Shown in pieces: positions 5,184 to 8,991 of a stretch of 8,991 bases of DNA (the first letter of the stretch is position 1; each line of letters begins with the position of its first letter). The stretch spans positions 1-8,991 of the forward strand of contig CAMJAZ010000040.1 of assembly GCA_946403735.1 (NCBI GenBank), in the 5' to 3' direction. A program made the position numbers and the translations under genes. Under the pieces are notes generated by a model. That model was not told where the DNA came from. It searched no databases and saw only the letters and a program-made list of their open reading frames with translations. This DNA comes from an uncultured Selenomonadales bacterium (GTDB lineage Bacteria; Bacillota; Negativicutes; Selenomonadales; Selenomonadaceae).

Positions 5184-6086
5184 ATGTATACCTTGCTGAA
5201 TCCACAAGGGGGGGGGCAGCTGGCGTATCGCATCTTGCATTTCAAAACTGCGCGGCAGTTTAATTACTTTACAAGTTGCACAACGGCTGACGGTCTTCAT
5301 TACGTTGCCACGTCAAAAGATGATACTATCATGGGCACCATGTACATTAAGCGGAAAACATGGTCTGAAGATGATATGAAACTTTTTCAGCTGTTGGCAA
5401 AAAATTTTTATGGCACTGATGACAGCGAAGGTTTATTTTTAGATTTAGGCGCGAATATCGGCACGACGGGAATTTATTTTACAAAAAAACTTGCACAAAA
5501 TTTAAAACTTCTAGCCTTTGAACCCGATCCCGAAAATTTTAAACTTTTACGGACAAATTTAATTCTCAACGATTTATATAAAAAAACTACTGTTGAAAAT
5601 TATGGATTAGGTAACGAAGAAACTGAAATGACAATGTACAAAGCCCCTTGGAATCCAGGCGCTAATAGACTTTTTCAAGAAAGGGACGATCAAGAAACAG
5701 AAATTATTAAAATTATTTCGCTGGATAAATATTTTGCCGAAAAAAATATTTCCGCTAAAGACGTAAAATATATTTGGATTGACACTGAAGGTTTTGAACC
5801 GCAAGTTTTATTTGGTGCAAAAAATATTTTGACGGAAAATCCTGCGCCTATTTTCATGGAAATTAATCCGCATTGGTATAAAAAATCAGGTTGTTTGGAT
5901 AAACTTATAAACTTTTTATCCGAGCTTTACCCTTACTACATTTTTGTACAAGAAGTTTTTCGTGATAAAAAAATTGAAGTTTATCCGATTGAAAAATTAC
6001 GTGAATTTCAAGATTATCCAACCTACTTAGGCGATTTCTTTTTGATACACGAATTGAAAGACGAAGTAAAAGGGGTGGCAGAATGA
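5184..6086 (+). CDS. FkbM family SAM-dependent methyltransferase (main part of an interrupted gene)
   Basis: 300-residue open frame containing the complete methyltransferase fold. LFLDLGANIGTTGIYF (84-99) is the SAM-binding motif I; LLAFEPDPENFKLLRTNLIL (109-128) supplies the acidic residue for the SAM ribose; a later IDTEGFEPQVLFGA and FMEINP match the conserved second half. FkbM proteins O-methylate sugars or secondary metabolites; here surface-glycan modification is a guess and the substrate is unknown. The frame is the same as that of 4899-5156 and joins it if the TGA at 5154-5156 is read through, giving about 390 residues. ATG 5184 is only the first Met after the TGA and has no good ribosome binding site, so independent translation may be weak. 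A G9 tract encodes Gly9-Gly11. The stop overlaps the guaA start (ATGA). Confidence 0.82.
   Translation: MYTLLNPQGGGQLAYRILHFKTARQFNYFTSCTTADGLHYVATSKDDTIMGTMYIKRKTWSEDDMKLFQLLAKNFYGTDDSEGLFLDLGANIGTTGIYFTKKLAQNLKLLAFEPDPENFKLLRTNLILNDLYKKTTVENYGLGNEETEMTMYKAPWNPGANRLFQERDDQETEIIKIISLDKYFAEKNISAKDVKYIWIDTEGFEPQVLFGAKNILTENPAPIFMEINPHWYKKSGCLDKLINFLSELYPYYIFVQEVFRDKKIEVYPIEKLREFQDYPTYLGDFFLIHELKDEVKGVAE
5208..5216 (+). repeat. G9 homopolymer inside the methyltransferase gene
   Basis: Nine consecutive G bases, far longer than any other G run I noticed in this AT-rich window, encoding three Gly codons. At nine the frame stays open through the methyltransferase domain; gain or loss of one base would shift it. 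Tracts of this length are known sites of slipped-strand phase variation. Confidence 0.9.
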
Positions 6087-7651
6087 TTTTAGTATTAGAT
6101 TTTGGTGGGCAGTACAATCAGCTGATAGCGCGGCGCGTTCGTGAAAATCACGTTTACTGCGAAGTTCACACTTTGACGGACGGTGAAATTTCCGCCGACA
6201 AAAATGTTAAAAGCGGTCTTGGCACGGCGATAAATTTTGACGCGATAAAAAATTTAAATCCCGAAGGAATTATTTTGACTGGCGGACCTCAAAGCGTCTA
6301 CAATCCAACTTCAAGCTTGCCGCCTGCTGAACTTTTCAACTTAAATATTCCCGTGCTTGGCATTTGTTACGGTGCGCAGGCAATGACTCACGTTTTAGGC
6401 GGTGAAGTGAAAAAGTCTGACGTTGACGAATACGGCAAAACTTCACTTGAAATTTTAAGCGCGTCAAGACTTTTTAAAGACGTCGAAAAAAATTCCGTCG
6501 TATGGATGAGCCACGCCGATAGAATTTTTACTTTGCCGAAAGATTTTACCGTAACTGCGCGGAGTGAAAATTGTCCCGTAGCGGCGGCTGAAAATTCCGC
6601 GAAAAATCTTTACGCCGTACAATTCCACCCTGAAGTTTTACATACCGTCGAAGGTAAAAAAATTTTTTCAAACTTCGTCGATATTTGCGGCTGTAAACGT
6701 GATTGGAAAATGGATACTTTCGTTGCTGATACCGTCGCTGAACTTAAAAATAAAATTGGCAACGGTAAAGTACTTTGCGCATTGTCGGGCGGCGTTGATT
6801 CAAGCGTTGCGGCTGTAATGTTGAGTAAGGCTGTAGGAAAAAATTTAACTTGCGTATTTGTCGATCACGGGCTTTTACGTAAAAATGAAAGCGCGGAAGT
6901 TGAGGCGGCGTTTGCAAATTACGATTTAAATTTCATTCGTATTGACGCGGCTGAAAGATTTTTAGCTAAACTTCAAGGCGTCACTGATCCTGAACGTAAA
7001 CGCAAAATTATCGGTGAAGAATTTATCCGCGTATTTGAGGAAGTCGCTAAAAAAATTGGCGCGGTCGACTTCCTCGTACAAGGGACGATTTACCCTGACG
7101 TTATCGAAAGTGGGCTGGGTAAATCTGCCGTGATTAAGTCTCACCATAACGTTGGCGGCTTGCCTGACTTCGTGGACTTCAAAGAAATTATTGAACCGCT
7201 TAGACTTTTGTTTAAAGATGAAGTTCGTGAAGCTGGGCGACAAGTTGGACTGCCAGAAAATATTGTAAGTCGTCAACCGTTTCCAGGTCCAGGACTCGGC
7301 ATTAGAATTATCGGCGAAGTTACGGCGGATAAAATTAAAATTGTGCAGGACGCAGACGCCATTTACCGCGAAGAAATTTTCAAGGCGGGCATTGCGTCTA
7401 AACTTGCTCAATACTTCGCCGCATTAACAAATATGCGGTCGGTCGGCGTAATGGGTGACGGTCGAACTTATGATTATGCCATTGTCCTCCGCGCAGTTTT
7501 GACCAGCGATTTTATGACGGCGGAGGCGGCGCAAATTGACTGGGCAATTTTAAATAAAATTGCAAATAGGATTGTCAACGAAGTTAAAGGCGTCAACCGC
7601 GTTTTGTACGATTGCACGTCTAAGCCGCCAGCTACGATTGAACTTGAATAG
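6083..7651 (+). CDS. guaA: GMP synthase (glutamine-hydrolysing)
   Basis: Converts XMP to GMP using ATP and glutamine, the last step of guanine nucleotide synthesis. 522 residues with both catalytic halves. Class I glutamine amidotransferase: DFGGQYNQLIARRVRE (6-21), ILTGGPQSVYN (64-74), GICYGAQ (93-99) with nucleophile Cys95, and QFHPE (180-184) with His182 and Glu184. ATP pyrophosphatase: P-loop SGGVDSS (235-241), FVDHGLLRKNE, LVQGTIYPDVIESG, SHHNVGGLPDF, then the dimerisation domain with RQPFPGPGLGIRIIGEV and the C-terminal TSKPPATIELE. The start is ATG 6083, with AAAAGGGG (6068-6075) 7 nt upstream. It overlaps the methyltransferase stop codon, so translation of the two may be coupled. About 17 extra residues lie between residues 30 and 58 compared with E. 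coli and Bacillus enzymes as I recall them. Confidence 0.97.
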   Translation: MILVLDFGGQYNQLIARRVRENHVYCEVHTLTDGEISADKNVKSGLGTAINFDAIKNLNPEGIILTGGPQSVYNPTSSLPPAELFNLNIPVLGICYGAQAMTHVLGGEVKKSDVDEYGKTSLEILSASRLFKDVEKNSVVWMSHADRIFTLPKDFTVTARSENCPVAAAENSAKNLYAVQFHPEVLHTVEGKKIFSNFVDICGCKRDWKMDTFVADTVAELKNKIGNGKVLCALSGGVDSSVAAVMLSKAVGKNLTCVFVDHGLLRKNESAEVEAAFANYDLNFIRIDAAERFLAKLQGVTDPERKRKIIGEEFIRVFEEVAKKIGAVDFLVQGTIYPDVIESGLGKSAVIKSHHNVGGLPDFVDFKEIIEPLRLLFKDEVREAGRQVGLPENIVSRQPFPGPGLGIRIIGEVTADKIKIVQDADAIYREEIFKAGIASKLAQYFAALTNMRSVGVMGDGRTYDYAIVLRAVLTSDFMTAEAAQIDWAILNKIANRIVNEVKGVNRVLYDCTSKPPATIELE

Positions 7652-7668
7652 TTTATACGTAAATTAAA

Positions 7669-7710
7669 AAGGAGTAGTGAATAGTTTGAAGGAACTGTTC
7701 ATTACTCCTT
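7669..7710 (+). terminator. Long hairpin between convergent guaA and SCIFF genes, probable bidirectional terminator
   Basis: AAGGAGTAGTGAATAGTT (7669-7686) pairs with AACTGTTCATTACTCCTT (7693-7710) around a 6-nt loop: 18 pairs including two G-U pairs in plus-strand RNA. On the plus strand AAAATTTT follows; on the minus strand the stem has two mismatches but is followed by TTTTTAATTT. It can therefore end transcription from both sides. Confidence 0.75.
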
Positions 7711-7736
7711 AAAATTTTGCGCTAAAAAATTTTATC

Positions 7737-7886
7737 TTAACTTTTTTTCTGACGTTCGCAAACTTGATTTCCAACAGTGCAACTCGTCTTGCAAGCTGAT
7801 TGACAGGACGCCTGACATTCGCCACAACCGCCGCTTTTCAAAGTTTTCTGCAACCCCGCCTTGTTAATGGTCTTGATGTGTTTCAA
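7737..7886 (-). CDS. SCIFF six-cysteine ranthipeptide precursor
   Basis: 49-residue peptide with the SCIFF signature (six cysteines in forty-five residues): N-terminal MKHIKTINKAGLQKTLKSGG leader, then a core with Cys at 21, 24, 28, 32, 36 and 43 in the near-invariant CGECQASCQSACKTSC and VGNQVCE. In known systems a radical SAM maturase with extra Fe-S clusters installs thioether links on these cysteines; the biological role of the product is unsettled. The start is TTG at 7886, 5 nt after a perfect GGAGGTGA site; this yields the standard MKHIKT beginning, whereas the upstream ATG at 7925 would add an atypical extension that includes the ribosome binding site. It has its own promoter. No maturase gene is adjacent: upstream is folP and downstream is convergent guaA. 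Confidence 0.93.
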   Translation of the reverse strand: MKHIKTINKAGLQKTLKSGGCGECQASCQSACKTSCTVGNQVCERQKKS

Positions 7887-7891
7887 CTTCG

Positions 7892-7899
7892 TCACCTCC
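7892..7899 (-). promoter_or_regulatory. Strong ribosome binding site of the SCIFF gene
   Basis: GGAGGTGA, a perfect match to the 16S rRNA 3' end, placed 5 nt before TTG 7886. It decides the TTG start over the ATG at 7925. Confidence 0.85.
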
Positions 7900-7915
7900 A
7901 AAAAATTTTGCCTAG

Positions 7916-7944
7916 ATTTTATCACAAGTCTTTCAATATGACAA
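7916..7944 (-). promoter_or_regulatory. Promoter of the SCIFF gene
   Basis: Read on the minus strand: -35 TTGTCA (7939-7944), 17-bp spacer ending in an extended -10 TGA, -10 TAAAAT (7916-7921). It sits between the folP stop (7968) and the SCIFF ribosome binding site, so the peptide can be expressed independently of folP. Confidence 0.72.
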
Positions 7945-7967
7945 AGAAAAAATTTATAACGCCAAAT

Positions 7968-8792
7968 TTAAATCTTAACTAAATAATCGGTCATTTTGCA
8001 CATTTTGTAAATCATCTTGACGTTGTGAACTCGTACAATGTCGACGCCGTGAGAAATTGCCAGTACGCAAATTGCGCCCGTCGCCTCGTCCCTATCGTCA
8101 ACATTAAAGCCCGTCGCGTATTCGATAACGCTTTTTCTACTGACGCCCAAAAGTAGCGGCACTTCCACGCCGTCCAAAATTTTAAATTCGCGTAATTTTC
8201 GCAGTACAGTCAAATTTTCTTCCTGCATCTTACCAAAACCAATTCCAACGTCAAAAATAATCTGCGCTGCGTCCAATCCAAAACTTTCACAACGTTTTAA
8301 AGTTTGGCGGAAAAAATTTTTTATATCGTCGATAACGCTGGGAAAGTTTTCATCGCGACGATTGTGCATAGCGATAACTGGCACGTCAAATTTTTTCGCA
8401 ACGTGAATCATTTCATCGCTTGCAAGTCCGCTAACGTCGTTAATAATTTCCGCGCCAAGTTCAAGTGCAACGGCGGCAACTTCGGGCTTGTACGTGTCAA
8501 TGCTAATCGGTACACCAAAATTTTTTACGGCGGGAATAATTTTTTCAAGGCGAGAAATTTCTTCATCAGCGTTAATTGGCGTGAAATTTGGGCGTGTAGA
8601 TTCCGCGCCTACGTCGATAATATCTGCGCCGTCTTCGACAAGTTTAGCCGCGTGACTTAATGCCGCGTCGAATGAGTAAAAAAAACCGCCGTCCGAAAAT
8701 GAATCAGGCGTCACGTTTAAAATTCCCATGACTAAAGTTTTTTTGCCCAGTTCAATTTTTCTTCCGCGCAGTTTTAAAAATTTATCAGTCAA
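7968..8792 (-). CDS. folP: Dihydropteroate synthase
   Basis: Joins p-aminobenzoate to 6-hydroxymethyl-7,8-dihydropterin pyrophosphate to make dihydropteroate in folate synthesis; this is the sulfonamide target. 274 residues, a normal length. TIM-barrel motifs in order: MGILNVTPDSFSDGG (22-36), DIIDVGAESTRPN (57-69), ISIDTYKPEVA (97-107), EIINDVSGL (115-123), AMHNR (141-145), IIFDVGIGFGKMQEENL (178-194), LLLGVSRKSVI (213-223) and VRVHNV (253-258). The GIGFGK loop begins Asp-Val where Asp-Pro is usual. The start is TTG at 8792, with a weak GTAGG about 8 nt upstream; the next Met (22) would remove the first strand. It lies 16 nt after the end of a putative outer-membrane protein gene on the same strand. 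No other folate gene is in the window. Confidence 0.95.
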   Translation of the reverse strand: MTDKFLKLRGRKIELGKKTLVMGILNVTPDSFSDGGFFYSFDAALSHAAKLVEDGADIIDVGAESTRPNFTPINADEEISRLEKIIPAVKNFGVPISIDTYKPEVAAVALELGAEIINDVSGLASDEMIHVAKKFDVPVIAMHNRRDENFPSVIDDIKNFFRQTLKRCESFGLDAAQIIFDVGIGFGKMQEENLTVLRKLREFKILDGVEVPLLLGVSRKSVIEYATGFNVDDRDEATGAICVLAISHGVDIVRVHNVKMIYKMCKMTDYLVKI

Positions 8793-8808
8793 ATTTTTTT
8801 CCTACATT

Positions 8809-8991
8809 CTAGAAAAAGAAACTTATACGTCCAAAGAAAGCTTTTGTCCTTTCGTTCGTGTCAAGCGTCTTGCCGTGAAAATAATCTGCTTCCGTGTAAG
8901 TATTTTTAAACGGCGACCAAGTTGCACCGAATGTAACGCCTTTTTTATTTGAACGCAATTCGTATTCGTCGAAAGTCGGCACGAATGAAAC
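8809..8991 (-). CDS. C-terminal end of a putative outer-membrane beta-barrel protein, partial
   Basis: The last 60 codons of a gene entering from the right edge, stop TAG at 8809-8811. The visible sequence alternates polar and hydrophobic/aromatic residues (GVTFGATWSPFK, then TKAFFGRISFFF) and ends in Phe, which fits the C-terminal beta-signal of outer-membrane barrels recognised by BamA. In Negativicutes the abundant OmpM-type porins join an N-terminal SLH domain to such a barrel, and this could be one, but the N-terminal part is outside the window, so the family is not proven. It is translated in the same direction as folP and ends 16 nt before it, with no terminator between, so folP may receive transcription from it. 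Confidence 0.55.
   Translation of the reverse strand, partial: VSFVPTFDEYELRSNKKGVTFGATWSPFKNTYTEADYFHGKTLDTNERTKAFFGRISFFF

Noticed and set aside
5154..5200. TGA as a selenocysteine codon
   Set aside because: I found no convincing SECIS-like hairpin at the right distance after the TGA, and this region of FkbM proteins is not a known catalytic Cys/Sec site.
5064..5300. Minus-strand open frames (4937-5245, 5064-5300) across the methyltransferase TGA
   Set aside because: The plus frame on both sides of the TGA encodes coherent methyltransferase sequence; the minus frames have no motif and no ribosome binding site that I could see.
6962..7411. 149-codon open frame on the minus strand inside guaA
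   Set aside because: It lies entirely opposite the conserved ATP pyrophosphatase and dimerisation regions of GuaA and shows no motif of its own.
7887..7925. Upstream ATG start for the SCIFF peptide (13 extra residues)
   Set aside because: The extension would include the ribosome binding site as coding sequence; the TTG start gives the typical MKHIKT N-terminus.
1..8991. Frequent AAAATTTT and AAATTTTT strings across the window as possible regulatory sites
   Set aside because: Most lie inside genes and follow from Lys-Ile-Phe codons AAA, ATT and TTT in an AT-rich genome.

Overview
The window looks like chromosome of a diderm, low-to-mid GC Firmicute, most likely a member of the Negativicutes (Selenomonas/Acidaminococcus-type). 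The evidence is: strong Firmicute-type Shine-Dalgarno sequences (AAGGAGG, GGAGGTGA); a SCIFF six-cysteine peptide, which is typical of Clostridia and relatives; and, at the right edge, the C-terminal end of what looks like an outer-membrane beta-barrel protein (terminal FFF). Three genes (aroF, folP, SCIFF) start with TTG. TGA is a normal stop codon here, since aroF ends with it.

Layout. 1-844 (-): start of mtlA, the mannitol PTS permease, cut by the window edge, with a good promoter and a palindrome upstream. 1030-1909 (-): a free-standing RTX-like Ca-binding repeat protein with a consensus promoter and its own terminator. 2012-4500 (-): a three-gene unit in transcription order TIGR04076-like protein, pheA (prephenate dehydratase), aroF (DAHP synthase Ibeta). 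It covers the entry to the shikimate pathway and the phenylalanine branch, and both enzymes carry apparent feedback domains. A 49-bp array of 7-bp units lies at the pheA/aroF junction. 4621-4741 (+): tRNA-Asn(GTT) with a near-consensus promoter. 4784-4887 (+): a structured stretch ending in an intrinsic terminator, with a competing alternative pairing. 4899-6086 (+): an FkbM-type methyltransferase gene split by one in-frame TGA and carrying a G9 tract. 6083-7651 (+): guaA (GMP synthetase), overlapping the methyltransferase stop by ATGA. 7669-7710: a long convergent hairpin. 7737-7886 (-): the SCIFF ranthipeptide precursor with its own promoter but no maturase beside it. 7968-8792 (-): folP. 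8809-8991 (-): the C-terminal end of the putative outer-membrane protein gene.

Most of the window is housekeeping metabolism. The parts worth a second look are the methyltransferase locus (nonsense codon, doubtful start codon, poly-G tract, attenuator-like leader, all upstream of guaA), the orphan SCIFF peptide, the TIGR04076 protein with a cysteine-less HMA-like tail in the phenylalanine operon, and the heptamer repeat array. I see no insertion sequence, CRISPR array, phage or integrase gene.
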